A stretch of 64,000 nt of DNA from an uncultured Bacteroidota bacterium (GCA_937924855.1 CALEYQ010000073.1:11036-75035); one strand, 5' to 3'; counted from the first letter of the stretch, positions 8,813-17,177 are shown. Numbers and translations are program-made. Notes: generated from the letters alone by a model not told the origin.

Positions 8813-8845
8813 ATTTGTTTTTTTGTGATAAAATTTGTTTCTTTG
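8810..8845 (+). promoter_or_regulatory. rpmB promoter region (two overlapping options)
   Basis: TAAATTTG at 8810-8817 is an exact -7 box. Alternatively its TTTG can serve as a -33 element for TTTCTTTG at 8838-8845, 20 bases on. Either would give rpmB a leader of roughly 35-65 bases, longer than most leaders here. Confidence 0.5.
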
Positions 8846-8887
8846 CAGCCCTGTTTTTTAAAGGAAAAATTATTTAATTGAATTGTC

Positions 8888-9133
8888 ATGTCGAGAATTT
8901 GTCAGATAACCGGTAAGAAAATGATGGTAGGAAATTCAGTTTCCCATGCCAACAATAAAACCAAGCGCACCTTCAACCCAAACCTGCAGGTAAAACGCTT
9001 TTTCCTTCCTGAAGAAAACCGTTGGGTTACCCTCAAGGTTTCTACTTCCGGCATTCGTACCATTAATAAAATCGGCATCAGTGCTGCCCTTAAAGAGGCT
9101 GAAAAAAACGGGTTTTATACCCGTAAAGGCTGA
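8888..9133 (+). CDS. rpmB: 50S ribosomal protein L28
   Basis: An 81 aa basic protein with the L28 signature: M-S-R-I-C-Q-I-T-G-K at the start, the G-N-x-V-S-H-A-N-N-K-T-K-R stretch, and W-V-T-L-K-V-S-T-S-G-I-R-T-I at the end. It is a structural protein of the large ribosomal subunit. In most Bacteroidota rpmB is directly followed by rpmG, a DUF4295 gene and ftsY; here a strong terminator and two unrelated genes separate it from the rest. Confidence 0.97.
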   Translation: MSRICQITGKKMMVGNSVSHANNKTKRTFNPNLQVKRFFLPEENRWVTLKVSTSGIRTINKIGISAALKEAEKNGFYTRKG

Positions 9134-9153
9134 TTCTCACCTAAAAATGTTTT

Positions 9154-9187
9154 AAATGCTGTTACCTTTGTAGCAGCATTTTTTTTT
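9154..9187 (+). terminator. Terminator of rpmB, with the next promoter box inside it
   Basis: A 12-bp stem (9154-9165 with 9170-9181, one T-G pair) closes a CTTT loop and runs into nine consecutive T. The -7 box TACCTTTG of the next gene occupies 9163-9170, so it spans the top of the stem and the loop. Confidence 0.85.
9163..9170 (+). promoter_or_regulatory. -7 box TACCTTTG of the aminopeptidase P gene
   Basis: An exact TAnnTTTG match lies 18 bases before the ATG, within the loop and inner stem of the rpmB terminator. No convincing -33 element was seen. Confidence 0.5.
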
Positions 9188-9188
9188 G

Positions 9189-10589
9189 ATGACCCGTCCG
9201 ATTTTTCTTTTCCTTTTTTTGTTGCCGTTCCTGGGAACCGCGCAACGAAATCCTGCCTTGTACGATACCGACTGGCCGGGAAAGGAATTTCATAAGGGCA
9301 GGAGGGAAGCTCTGAGGGAACTTTTACCCAAAGGTGCCGTGGCCGTATTTTTTTCGGCCCCTGAGCAGAAAAGGTCTAACGATGTGTATTATCTCTACCA
9401 TCAGGATCCCGATTTCTTTTACCTCACCGGTTTGCGCGAGCCCAATGCCTGCCTTATTTTGTTCAAGGACTTTCAGGATATTGGAGGTCAATCCGTAGGC
9501 GAAGTGCTTTTCATGCAGGGTAAGAACCCTTTTATGGAACGGTGGACGGGCGTAAGAATGGGAACCGACAGCGCCAAAGTTTTCCTGGGTATAAACGCCG
9601 TAAAAACCGGACAGGATTTTCCGGACTTCAAAATCGACTTTTCCAAATTTTCAAAGGTGCTTTGGCAGAACAAATTTCCCGGCCTGGAAGACGATCCCGC
9701 CGATCGTGGCGATTTGTTCAGCCTGGTTAAACACTTCCGCATTAAAACCGAGATCAGCGGAGCTAAAGTAGATTCCCTTAACCTGCGCCATCTTATGGCC
9801 GAATTGCGGGAAATCAAAACCCCCGAAGAGCTTGTTTTGCTGAGGAAAGCCATAAAGATTACCTGCGATGCCTTAAGGGAGCTTATGAAAGCCCTTGAAG
9901 GAGGCTGGACTGAATATCAGGCTCAGGCATTGGTTGAATATTTGTTCCGTAAGAACGGGGCCGAATATCCCGGATATCCATCCATTGTGGGAGGAGGCGA
10001 AAATTCCTGCATCCTGCACTACAATACCAACCGAAAACGCCTCGTGAAAAATGATTTGCTGGTGGTCGACGCGGGCGCAGAATATCATATGTACACTGCC
10101 GATGTAACCCGAACCCTCCCGGTAAACGGGAAATTTACCCCTGAGCAAAAAATCATCTACAATATAGTCCTTGAAGCCCAGAATGCAGGCATAAAAGCCA
10201 GTAAGGCCGGTAACGATTTTCGTGAACCCCATAAAGTGGCTTTCGACATTATTGCCAACCGGCTTCTGGAACTGGGAATAATCAAGGAAAAAACCCAGGC
10301 CCTGCGGTATTTTTTTCACGGTACAAGTCACTACCTTGGACTGGATGTGCACGATCCCGGGCTTTATGGAAAACTTCAGCCAAACAGTGTAATTACTGTA
10401 GAACCAGGTATTTATATTGCTGCAGGATCTGATTGCGACCCCAAATGGTGGAACATCGGCGTGCGGATTGAAGACGATGTATTGATTACCGCCGGTGAAC
10501 CGGAAGTGCTTTCCTCTTTTGTGCCCAAAACTATAGAGGAAATTGAAAAACTCATGAAAGAAGAAAGCCTTTTCAACCTCATCCGATGA
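9189..10589 (+). CDS. Exported aminopeptidase P family metallopeptidase (M24B)
   Basis: The enzyme would remove an N-terminal residue preceding proline. The 466 aa protein has a signal peptide (first ~19 residues, ending G-T-A-Q), an AMP_N domain, and a pita-bread M24 catalytic domain. The five metal ligands can be read: Asp in V-V-D-A-G-A, Asp in A-D-V-T-R-T, His in H-G-T-S-H-Y-L-G, Glu in T-V-E-P-G-I-Y, and Glu in I-E-D-D. The signal peptide places it in the periplasm or outside, unlike cytoplasmic PepP. ATG is chosen over a TTG one codon earlier. It interrupts the rpmB-rpmG cluster. Confidence 0.93.
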   Translation: MTRPIFLFLFLLPFLGTAQRNPALYDTDWPGKEFHKGRREALRELLPKGAVAVFFSAPEQKRSNDVYYLYHQDPDFFYLTGLREPNACLILFKDFQDIGGQSVGEVLFMQGKNPFMERWTGVRMGTDSAKVFLGINAVKTGQDFPDFKIDFSKFSKVLWQNKFPGLEDDPADRGDLFSLVKHFRIKTEISGAKVDSLNLRHLMAELREIKTPEELVLLRKAIKITCDALRELMKALEGGWTEYQAQALVEYLFRKNGAEYPGYPSIVGGGENSCILHYNTNRKRLVKNDLLVVDAGAEYHMYTADVTRTLPVNGKFTPEQKIIYNIVLEAQNAGIKASKAGNDFREPHKVAFDIIANRLLELGIIKEKTQALRYFFHGTSHYLGLDVHDPGLYGKLQPNSVITVEPGIYIAAGSDCDPKWWNIGVRIEDDVLITAGEPEVLSSFVPKTIEEIEKLMKEESLFNLIR

Positions 10590-10632
10590 ACTTTTTGGCC
10601 TCTTAAGGTGTCTTTCAAAAAAAGTTTATCTC

Positions 10633-11205
10633 ATGAAAGTTCTTTTATCCTTTTTTCTGCTCCTCTCCGGCAGTCTGCTTATTAAGGGGCAAAACTCAAT
10701 TACCGTATGGTACAGCATGGGTCCTACCTCGGGATGCAATGGTGTTATGGCTATTTCAAATACCCAGTATCAGGCTTGTATCAATCCGCCCCCTGCAACC
10801 TATAATTTTAATCCTCCGGGTTGCGGAACAATGACCGGTTCTTATATCGCAGGGGATACTTTTTTCATTCCTCTTTGTCAGTTGCCCTGTACCCTTTACA
10901 CCATCAATGGAAATGGTGGCTCCTGTACGGCCGGGGTGGGAACCGTGGGACAAATTTCGCCGGATGTTTCCGGAAAGGGTCCCTATTTAGACCCCTTTAC
11001 GGGAAATCTGGTTACATCATCCGGGGCTGGATCAGGCCCTCTGGCCATTTTCCGCATCAGTGGCGAAAGGGTATTTTTCCTTCCCTCCCTTCCCGGGGGA
11101 TCAACCCAAATAAATACGGGGTTCCCACCGGGAATTTACATCCTGTCATATGTAAATGAGAGACAAGAGCTTGTAACGGGGAAATACCTTGTTTTGGGCC
11201 AATAA
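10633..11205 (+). CDS. Small secreted protein with a T9SS-like C-terminal sorting domain
   Basis: The 190 aa protein has a signal peptide ending near S-L-L-I-K-G-Q, a Gly/Asn/Cys-rich middle with eight cysteines between residues ~35 and 100 (disulfides likely), and a C-terminal segment of about 75 residues resembling the type A T9SS tail: a short strand F-R-I-S-G-E-R-V, then F-P-P-G-I-Y-I-L-S-Y, then T-G-K-Y-L-V. It is therefore probably exported through the type IX system and attached to the surface or released. The middle domain is not recognised. It lies between the aminopeptidase and rpmG. Confidence 0.7.
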   Translation: MKVLLSFFLLLSGSLLIKGQNSITVWYSMGPTSGCNGVMAISNTQYQACINPPPATYNFNPPGCGTMTGSYIAGDTFFIPLCQLPCTLYTINGNGGSCTAGVGTVGQISPDVSGKGPYLDPFTGNLVTSSGAGSGPLAIFRISGERVFFLPSLPGGSTQINTGFPPGIYILSYVNERQELVTGKYLVLGQ

Positions 11206-11240
11206 TTGATAATTTTTTTCGGCCCGGGGCATTTTTTTTA

Positions 11241-11248
11241 TATCTTTG
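11241..11248 (+). promoter_or_regulatory. -7 box TATCTTTG of rpmG-DUF4295-ftsY
   Basis: An exact TAnnTTTG match lies 22 bases before the rpmG ATG. It restores transcription of the ribosomal cluster after the two inserted genes. Confidence 0.55.
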
Positions 11249-11270
11249 CATCCCTGAAAAATTAAAAATC

Positions 11271-11453
11271 ATGGCAAGGAAAGGAAACAGGATCCAGGTA
11301 ATTCTGGAATGTACCGAGCATAAGACCTCCGGAATGCCCGGCACATCAAGGTATATTACTACCAAAAACAAGAAAAATACTCCGGACAGGATCGAAAAAA
11401 GAAAATACAACCCGATCCTGAAAAAAGTAACCGTTCACAAGGAAATTAAATAA
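11271..11453 (+). CDS. rpmG: 50S ribosomal protein L33
   Basis: A 60 aa basic protein matching L33: M-A-R-K-G-N-R-I-Q-V-I-L-E-C-T-E, then S-R-Y-I-T-T-K-N-K-x-N-T-P-x-R-x-E-x-K-K/R-Y-N-P. The paired cysteines of the zinc-binding form are absent (only the first Cys remains), so this is a C- form. It is followed after 9 bases by the DUF4295 gene. Confidence 0.96.
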   Translation: MARKGNRIQVILECTEHKTSGMPGTSRYITTKNKKNTPDRIEKRKYNPILKKVTVHKEIK

Positions 11454-11462
11454 TCCAAGGTC

Positions 11463-11618
11463 ATGGCTAAGAAAGTAGTTGCTACACTGAAATCCGGAAA
11501 AGGAAAAGACTTTACCAAGGTTATTAAAATGGTTAAGTCGCCTAAAACCGGTGCTTATGTTTTTAAAGAGGAAGTGGTTCACAACGACCACATCAAGGAT
11601 TTTCTCGGTCAGAAATAA
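11463..11618 (+). CDS. DUF4295 family protein, 51 aa
   Basis: A tiny, very basic protein (M-A-K-K-V-V-A-T-L-K-S-G-K-G-K-D-F at the start, ending K-D-F-L-G-Q-K) of the DUF4295 family, which is restricted to Bacteroidota and nearly always encoded between rpmG and ftsY. Size, charge and position make a ribosome-associated role likely, but nothing in the sequence proves it. It is 9 bases downstream of rpmG and is followed by a terminator hairpin. Confidence 0.9.
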   Translation: MAKKVVATLKSGKGKDFTKVIKMVKSPKTGAYVFKEEVVHNDHIKDFLGQK

Positions 11619-11636
11619 TCCTCAATAAATTTTGCT

Positions 11637-11670
11637 AAAGCTTCCTCTGACCGGGGAAGCTTTTTGTTTT
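11637..11670 (+). terminator. Terminator or attenuator between DUF4295 and ftsY
   Basis: An 11-pair hairpin (11637-11647 with 11653-11663, one T-G pair, 5-base loop) leads into a T-rich run. It probably reduces readthrough into ftsY, which is needed at lower levels than ribosomal proteins. No clear separate ftsY promoter was seen. Confidence 0.75.
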
Positions 11671-11684
11671 TATTAAAAGGGTTT

Positions 11685-12644
11685 ATGGGACTATTCGGAC
11701 TATTCGGAAAAGATAAAAAATCGAACTTGTCGAAAGGGCTTTTCTCGACCCGGGAAAACCTGTTTCAGCGCATTACCGGCGCCCTGCTGGGGAAAGCCAC
11801 CCTCGACGAAGAAGCCCTCGAACAACTGGAGGAAATTCTGATATCGGCCGACATTGGAGTGGAAACATCTCTGTCGGTGCTGGAAAGCCTTCGCGTGAGG
11901 GTTAGGGAAGAAAAAAAGGGAATTCCCTCCGATAAAGTAATGGACCTTCTGAGTGAAGAAATAAAAAACCGCCTGTCGGTTTCCGGAAATGAAAGCGAAT
12001 GGAAGATTGAAAAAGGGAAGGGACCCTTTGTCATCATGGTAGTGTGCGTAAATGGTGTAGGAAAAACCACTACCATAGGTAAGCTTGCTCATCAGTTTTC
12101 AGGTCAGGGTTACTCAGTAATATTGGGTGCCGCTGACACTTTCCGTGCTGCCGCCACGGAACAGCTGAAGGTATGGGGCACCCGGGCCGGCGTTCCTGTA
12201 GTAAGTCAGAAAATGGGGGCAGATCCCGCCTCCGTAGCATTCGATACTGTTTCTTCCGCCAAAGCAAAAGGTGCAGATATTGCCATTATCGATACCGCAG
12301 GCCGTTTGCATAATAAAGCCGGACTCATGGAAGAATTGTCTAAGATTAAACGGGTTATGACTAAAGTAATTCCGGAAGCACCGCATCAGGTATTGCTTGT
12401 TCTTGACGGCTCAACCGGGCAAAATGCCCTCAATCAATGCCGTGAATTTTTGCAGGCTACAGAAGTTACTTCCCTTGCTATCACCAAACTCGACGGAACT
12501 GCCAAAGGGGGTGTGGTAGTGGGAATTGCCGATCAATTCAGGATTCCTGTTAAATTTATCGGCGTAGGAGAAGGCATGGAAGACCTCCAGGAGTTTGTCC
12601 CGGATGCATTCGCCGATGCCCTGATCCGCAATACTCAGGAATGA
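11685..12644 (+). CDS. ftsY: Signal recognition particle receptor FtsY
   Basis: The membrane-docking GTPase for SRP-ribosome complexes. The 319 aa protein has a very short N-terminal region, then the helical N domain and the G domain with P-loop N-G-V-G-K-T-T-T, D-T-F-R-A-A-A, D-T-A-G-R, T-K-L-D-G-T-A-K-G-G. The acidic A domain of E. coli FtsY is absent, as usual in Bacteroidota. ATG is chosen over an upstream TTG that lies in the terminator T-run. Its stop overlaps the start of a PP2C phosphatase gene by 4 bases. Confidence 0.96.
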   Translation: MGLFGLFGKDKKSNLSKGLFSTRENLFQRITGALLGKATLDEEALEQLEEILISADIGVETSLSVLESLRVRVREEKKGIPSDKVMDLLSEEIKNRLSVSGNESEWKIEKGKGPFVIMVVCVNGVGKTTTIGKLAHQFSGQGYSVILGAADTFRAAATEQLKVWGTRAGVPVVSQKMGADPASVAFDTVSSAKAKGADIAIIDTAGRLHNKAGLMEELSKIKRVMTKVIPEAPHQVLLVLDGSTGQNALNQCREFLQATEVTSLAITKLDGTAKGGVVVGIADQFRIPVKFIGVGEGMEDLQEFVPDAFADALIRNTQE

Positions 12645-14002
12645 TAAAAACTTTCGATAACCTGATCAACCTGGGCATAAGTCCCGAAACGCCTTTCCGG
12701 CTTCAAAACCGGTTGCGGATTTTCAACAGCTCGGTGGTTATTATTATTGCCATTTGCCTCATTAATTCATTCATAGGAATTGCGGGCGACTATATTATCC
12801 CATCCCTGGTAACCTTCTTTTACCTTCCCTGCCTGTTTTTGGGCTTGTGGTTCGTTTCACAAAAAAAATATAATGCTGCCTTTCATCTGGTAATGATTTC
12901 CGGCGGTTTTTTTATTGGTGGATTTTCTTTTTTCTTCGGCATGGCCTCCATGAATTTTGTCTATTTCCTCTTCATGCCCTTCGGATCCATGATTTTGTTC
13001 GACAGTAAAAAAGTTATTTTCTGGTATTTCTTTTGGAACCTTTTGCTGCTGGTTACGGTAATGATTGCCTTTTTCCTGATCGAGCCCTATTATGAACCCA
13101 ATCCCTTCGTTCATGTTTTTGCTGTATTGAATCTGGTTTTTTGTTCGGGATTGATTTTTATGGGAATTAATTTGTTCAAAACCGAAAACCAGGGATTTCA
13201 GGAGAAAATAAATCAGCAAAAAGAAATTCTGGCTGAAAAGAATCGTGAAATTGTGAGCTCCATCTCCTACGCCAAACGCATTCAGGATGCTTTGTTAAAC
13301 GGAAAAACGGTTTTGAAGGAGTCATTTCCCAACAGCTTTGTGTTTTTCCGGCCACGGGATATCGTAAGCGGAGATTTTTATTTCGTGAAACGCCGTGGGG
13401 ATTACCTCTGGCTGGGGGTGGGCGATTGTACCGGACATGGAGTTCCGGGTGCGTTTATGACTCTGCTTGGAATTTCTTTTCTTACGGAAATTACTTCCTC
13501 CGCTGATGATTCCGGCCCTGCCCGGGTGCTCGATCTGCTCCGTCACAAAATTATTTCCAGCCTGAATCCCGAAAACGGTAGGGAAGGCAGCCGCGACGGC
13601 ATGGACATAGCCCTTGCCAAAATTCATCTTAAAGGAGGCAGTTCCCTTTTTGCCGGAGCTAACAACCATTTTCTTGTCCTTGAAGAGGGCCGTTTTACCG
13701 AAACCTGTTCCGACCGATTTCCGGTAGGTCTGCATGTCGGAAATGAAAAACCTTTTCGGGAAGCTGCATTGGTTTTGAAACCGGGCTCGCGGGTGTATTC
13801 CTTTACCGACGGTATTTCAGATCAGTTCGGGGGCGGAAAAGGGAAAAAATTAAGATATAAGAATGTATATGCCTGGCTTCTTGAAAACCAAAACCCCTCA
13901 CTTGAAAAACAGGGCGAAGACCTGGAACTCTTCTTTGAAAAGTGGAAGGGAAATTTTGAGCAACTCGACGATGTGCTCGTAGCCGGCATTGAAATCTCCT
14001 GA
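12641..14002 (+). CDS. Membrane-anchored PP2C (SpoIIE-type) serine phosphatase
   Basis: The 453 aa protein has about six membrane helices in the first ~180 residues, a coiled-coil linker (~185-215) with the S-I-S-Y-A-K-R-I-Q motif, and a PP2C/SpoIIE domain with D-I-V-S-G-D-F, G-D-C-T-G-H-G-V-P-G-A-F-M, D-G-M-D-I-A-L and the D-G-I-S-D metal site. Such enzymes usually dephosphorylate anti-sigma antagonists or other Ser/Thr-phosphoproteins, with the membrane part as input. No STAS or kinase partner is adjacent. It is translationally coupled to ftsY. A second protein of the same design is encoded 38 kb downstream. Confidence 0.88.
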   Translation: MIKTFDNLINLGISPETPFRLQNRLRIFNSSVVIIIAICLINSFIGIAGDYIIPSLVTFFYLPCLFLGLWFVSQKKYNAAFHLVMISGGFFIGGFSFFFGMASMNFVYFLFMPFGSMILFDSKKVIFWYFFWNLLLLVTVMIAFFLIEPYYEPNPFVHVFAVLNLVFCSGLIFMGINLFKTENQGFQEKINQQKEILAEKNREIVSSISYAKRIQDALLNGKTVLKESFPNSFVFFRPRDIVSGDFYFVKRRGDYLWLGVGDCTGHGVPGAFMTLLGISFLTEITSSADDSGPARVLDLLRHKIISSLNPENGREGSRDGMDIALAKIHLKGGSSLFAGANNHFLVLEEGRFTETCSDRFPVGLHVGNEKPFREAALVLKPGSRVYSFTDGISDQFGGGKGKKLRYKNVYAWLLENQNPSLEKQGEDLELFFEKWKGNFEQLDDVLVAGIEIS

Positions 14003-14341
14003 TTAATCTCCCTGCTTTCCCGAAAACAGAAGTTCTCCCTTCTTCCCGGCCCGCATGGTTTCGGAACACTTTCCGTTGCCCTGTCCCGATATTCCTCCCC
14101 AGGGGGCACATAAATAATTGAAATCCCCGTCAAATATTTCCTCAGGACGGTCGCAACAAGGGTAAGTAACCAGATACCCCTTGCCGCCTTCCCAGGTAAA
14201 ACGGTGCACGCTGTCAGGCCTGTTCATGGTTTGCCGTTCGGAAAGCCAGGCATCGAGGCGTTTTTTCTCCCGCATGTTTTTACTTCCCGTGCAGGCCGTA
14301 AAAACGCAAACCATTATGAAAATCAAGGGGAATTTGTCCAT
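14003..14341 (-). CDS. Small lipoprotein with a Cys-rich C-terminal motif
   Basis: The 112 aa protein has a lipoprotein signal (hydrophobic core followed by V-F-T-A-C at residues 13-17). Its C-terminal half has paired cysteines (P-C-C-D) and the pattern C-A-P-W-G-G-I-S-G-Q-G-N-G-K-C, a small Cys/Gly motif that recurs in uncharacterised Bacteroidota lipoproteins. Function unknown. It ends directly against the PP2C gene (convergent, no gap) and reads away from enolase. Confidence 0.7.
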   Translation of the reverse strand: MDKFPLIFIMVCVFTACTGSKNMREKKRLDAWLSERQTMNRPDSVHRFTWEGGKGYLVTYPCCDRPEEIFDGDFNYLCAPWGGISGQGNGKCSETMRAGKKGELLFSGKQGD

Positions 14342-14382
14342 AATATTTAATAAGTAAGAAAACCGAATTTAAACTTAAATTT

Positions 14383-14390
14383 TAATTTTG
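14383..14390 (+). promoter_or_regulatory. -7 box TAATTTTG of enolase
   Basis: An exact TAnnTTTG match lies 18 bases before the ATG in an A/T-rich spacer. Confidence 0.5.
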
Positions 14391-14408
14391 GACACCTAAT
14401 AAAAAAAC

Positions 14409-15698
14409 ATGGGATTTATAGCTAAAATTCAGGCCCGCCAGATTCTGGATTCAAGGGGCAACCCCACCATAGAAGTGGATGTTATTACAGATCAGGGATA
14501 TTTCGGGAGAGCCGCTGTTCCCTCCGGGGCCTCTACCGGGGCTCACGAAGCGGTGGAACTCAGAGATAACGACAAAAAGGTTTTCCTGGGGAAAGGTGTT
14601 CGAAAGGCCGTAAATAATGTAAACACGGTGATTGCCGAAGAACTCAATGGCATGTATGTCTTCGACCAGTCCCTCATCGACCGCAAAATGATTGCTCTTG
14701 ACGGCACTCCGAATAAATCGAATCTGGGTGCCAATGCTATTCTGGGCGTGTCGCTTGCCGTTGCCCGGGCCGCAGCCGAGGAAAGCCGTATTCCCCTTTA
14801 CCGATATGTGGGTGGTGTTAATGCCAATACACTTCCCATTCCGATGATGAATATTTTAAACGGTGGCGCCCATGCCGATAACGGTATCGATTTCCAGGAA
14901 TTCATGATTATGCCTGTAGGAGCTCCGGGCTTTTCTGCGGCATTAAGAATGGGAACCGAGATTTTCCACCACCTGAAAACCGTGCTGAAAAAGAAAGGAC
15001 TTTCCACCAATGTAGGTGATGAGGGAGGTTTTGCCCCCAACATCAAATCCAATGAGGAAGCCATTAAGTATGTGCTTCAGGCCATAGAAGCGGCCGGGTA
15101 TGAGCCCGGGAAAGATGTGTTCATTGCAATGGATGCGGCAGCCACGGAATTCTACGATGCCAAAAAAGGAGAGTATGTGTTCAAAAAATCAACCGGCGAC
15201 CGGCTCAAACCGGCTGAAATGGTAGCTTTCTGGGAGCAGTGGTGTAAAAAATATCCCATCCGCAGTATTGAAGACGGACTTGCAGAAGACGACTGGAAAG
15301 GCTGGGAACTGATGTCGCGGAAACTTGGGCAGAAAATTCAACTGGTGGGCGATGATCTGTTTGTAACCAATGTTACCCGCCTGCAAAAAGGAATTGATTC
15401 AGGGGTGGCGAACAGCATTCTTATAAAAGTAAATCAGATCGGAAGCCTTACAGAAACCATCAATGCCGTACAGTTGGCCCATACCAATGCCTATACCGCC
15501 GTTATGAGCCACAGATCGGGCGAAACAGAAGACACCACGATTGCCGACCTTGCTGTTGCCCTTGGCACAGGGCAGATTAAAACCGGTTCGGCCTCACGAA
15601 GCGACAGGGTAGCCAAATACAACCAGCTATTAAGAATTGAAGAACAATTGGGCGAAGCAGCTTTCTATCCCTCCCGGGCTTTTCATTTCTTTAAATAA
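14409..15698 (+). CDS. eno: Enolase
   Basis: Converts 2-phosphoglycerate to phosphoenolpyruvate in glycolysis. The 429 aa length is standard. Landmarks: A-R-Q-I-L-D-S-R-G-N-P-T near the N-terminus, S-G-A-S-T-G loop, catalytic Glu in G-D-E-G-G-F-A-P, metal ligands in A-M-D-A-A, S-I-E-D-G and G-D-D-L, catalytic Lys in L-I-K-V-N-Q-I-G, and M-S-H-R-S-G-E-T-E-D. It is monocistronic by the look of the spacers and precedes citrate synthase. Confidence 0.98.
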   Translation: MGFIAKIQARQILDSRGNPTIEVDVITDQGYFGRAAVPSGASTGAHEAVELRDNDKKVFLGKGVRKAVNNVNTVIAEELNGMYVFDQSLIDRKMIALDGTPNKSNLGANAILGVSLAVARAAAEESRIPLYRYVGGVNANTLPIPMMNILNGGAHADNGIDFQEFMIMPVGAPGFSAALRMGTEIFHHLKTVLKKKGLSTNVGDEGGFAPNIKSNEEAIKYVLQAIEAAGYEPGKDVFIAMDAAATEFYDAKKGEYVFKKSTGDRLKPAEMVAFWEQWCKKYPIRSIEDGLAEDDWKGWELMSRKLGQKIQLVGDDLFVTNVTRLQKGIDSGVANSILIKVNQIGSLTETINAVQLAHTNAYTAVMSHRSGETEDTTIADLAVALGTGQIKTGSASRSDRVAKYNQLLRIEEQLGEAAFYPSRAFHFFK

Positions 15699-15777
15699 AT
15701 TTTCAGTTTCTCTTGGCGGTTTCGCTTAGGCTCTGTAATTTTAAAAACCCCTCCGAACTGTTAAAATTTTCCGTTTT

Positions 15778-17106
15778 ATGGACGCACTGAAAGAGAAATT
15801 TATTGAAACCGCAAAGCCCATGGCTGCGGAAATTAAACAACTGATTAAGGAACACGGAGACGTAAAGCTGGGTGAATACACCGTTGCGCAAGTCTATCAG
15901 GGCATGAAAGGCATGGTGGGGCTGGTTACCGAAACCTCCAAACTTGATCCGGAAGACGGAATCCGCTTCAGAGGCTACAGCATTCCTGAACTGCGTGAAA
16001 AACTTCCCAAGGCTCCCGGAGGAACCGAACCCCTCCCGGAAGGAATCTTTTACCTGATGCTCGTGGGTGAATTGCCCACCGAAGAAGATGTACATAACGT
16101 TTCCAATAACTGGGCCCGCAGGAGTATCGTTCCCAAGCATGTGCTTGATGTTCTGGATAAACTTCCGGCCAATACTCATCCCATGACTATGTTCAGCATT
16201 GCCATCATGGCCATGCAAACAGAATCTATTTTTGCCAATGCATACCGGAAAGGACTGGCCAAGAAAGACTATTGGGATCCGGTTTACGAAGATTCCATGA
16301 ATCTGATTGCGCGCCTTCCCAGGGTTGCCGCCTATATTTACCGAAAAAAATACAAAGGCGACCAACACATTGAGCCGGATCCTAAACTCGATTGGGCAGC
16401 CAACCTGGCTCATATGATGGGTTATGAAGAGTTTAATGTTAAGCGACTCATGCGCATGTACATGACCATTCACGCCGACCATGAAGGCGGAAATGTGTCG
16501 GCGCATTCTACCCACCTCGTAGGTTCCGCTCTTTCTGATCCTTATCTGGCTTTTGCTTCGGGCATGAACGGCCTTGCCGGTCCCCTGCACGGACTTGCAA
16601 ACCAGGAGGTGATAATCTGGATTATGAAAATGCAGGAAGAGCTTGGCGGAGGATTACCCACCAAAGGGCAGATTGAGGATTATATTAAAGAAACCCTGAA
16701 AGCAGGAAGGGTAGTACCCGGTTACGGACATGCCGTGCTCAGAAAAACTGATCCACGGTTCACCGCCCAGCAGGATTTTTACTCGCGCTACATCCGTCCC
16801 AATGGAAAAGACGATCTCTGCGAAATTGTTCAATTGATCTATGAAGTGGCTCCTCCCATTCTGGAAGGAACCGGAAAAATAAAAAATCCATGGCCCAACG
16901 TAGATGCACATAGCGGAGCTCTCCTCATGCATTACGGAATCACTGAATTTGATTTCTTTACCGTTTTGTTCGGTGTGAGCCGTTCACTGGGAGTGCTTGC
17001 CTCTCTTATCTGGGACAGAGCCCTCGGTCATCCCATCGAAAGGCCGGGAAGCCTTACCACCGAAGGCATAAAAAAGAAAATTCGTGTTGCCCTGAAAAAG
17101 CAATAA
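15778..17106 (+). CDS. gltA: Citrate synthase, eukaryote-like type
   Basis: Condenses acetyl-CoA and oxaloacetate to citrate. The 442 aa sequence resembles the mitochondrial form more than the E. coli hexameric form: H-A-D-H-E-G-G-N-V-S-A-H-S-T-H-L-V, then the catalytic set H in L-A-G-P-L-H-G-L-A-N-Q-E, H in P-G-Y-G-H-A-V-L-R, and D in N-V-D-A-H-S-G, equivalent to His274, His320 and Asp375 of the animal enzyme. No mitochondrial-like presequence is present. This eukaryote-type class is known from several bacterial phyla including Bacteroidota. A strong terminator follows. Confidence 0.93.
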   Translation: MDALKEKFIETAKPMAAEIKQLIKEHGDVKLGEYTVAQVYQGMKGMVGLVTETSKLDPEDGIRFRGYSIPELREKLPKAPGGTEPLPEGIFYLMLVGELPTEEDVHNVSNNWARRSIVPKHVLDVLDKLPANTHPMTMFSIAIMAMQTESIFANAYRKGLAKKDYWDPVYEDSMNLIARLPRVAAYIYRKKYKGDQHIEPDPKLDWAANLAHMMGYEEFNVKRLMRMYMTIHADHEGGNVSAHSTHLVGSALSDPYLAFASGMNGLAGPLHGLANQEVIIWIMKMQEELGGGLPTKGQIEDYIKETLKAGRVVPGYGHAVLRKTDPRFTAQQDFYSRYIRPNGKDDLCEIVQLIYEVAPPILEGTGKIKNPWPNVDAHSGALLMHYGITEFDFFTVLFGVSRSLGVLASLIWDRALGHPIERPGSLTTEGIKKKIRVALKKQ

Positions 17107-17111
17107 TCCTT

Positions 17112-17138
17112 AACCCCGGTCTTCCGGGGTTTTTTTTA
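17112..17138 (+). terminator. Terminator after citrate synthase
   Basis: An 8-bp stem AACCCCGG / CCGGGGTT with a TCTT loop is followed by a run of T. Confidence 0.9.
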
Positions 17139-17177
17139 TCATAATTTTCTTTTTTTTCCGTTAAGGAATTTCTCCCC

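Noticed and set aside
15703..16590. A 295-codon open frame on the minus strand across citrate synthase
   Set aside because: It is fully antisense to a clear enzyme gene, has a composition with many His and Phe typical of antisense frames, and has no family likeness or promoter box.
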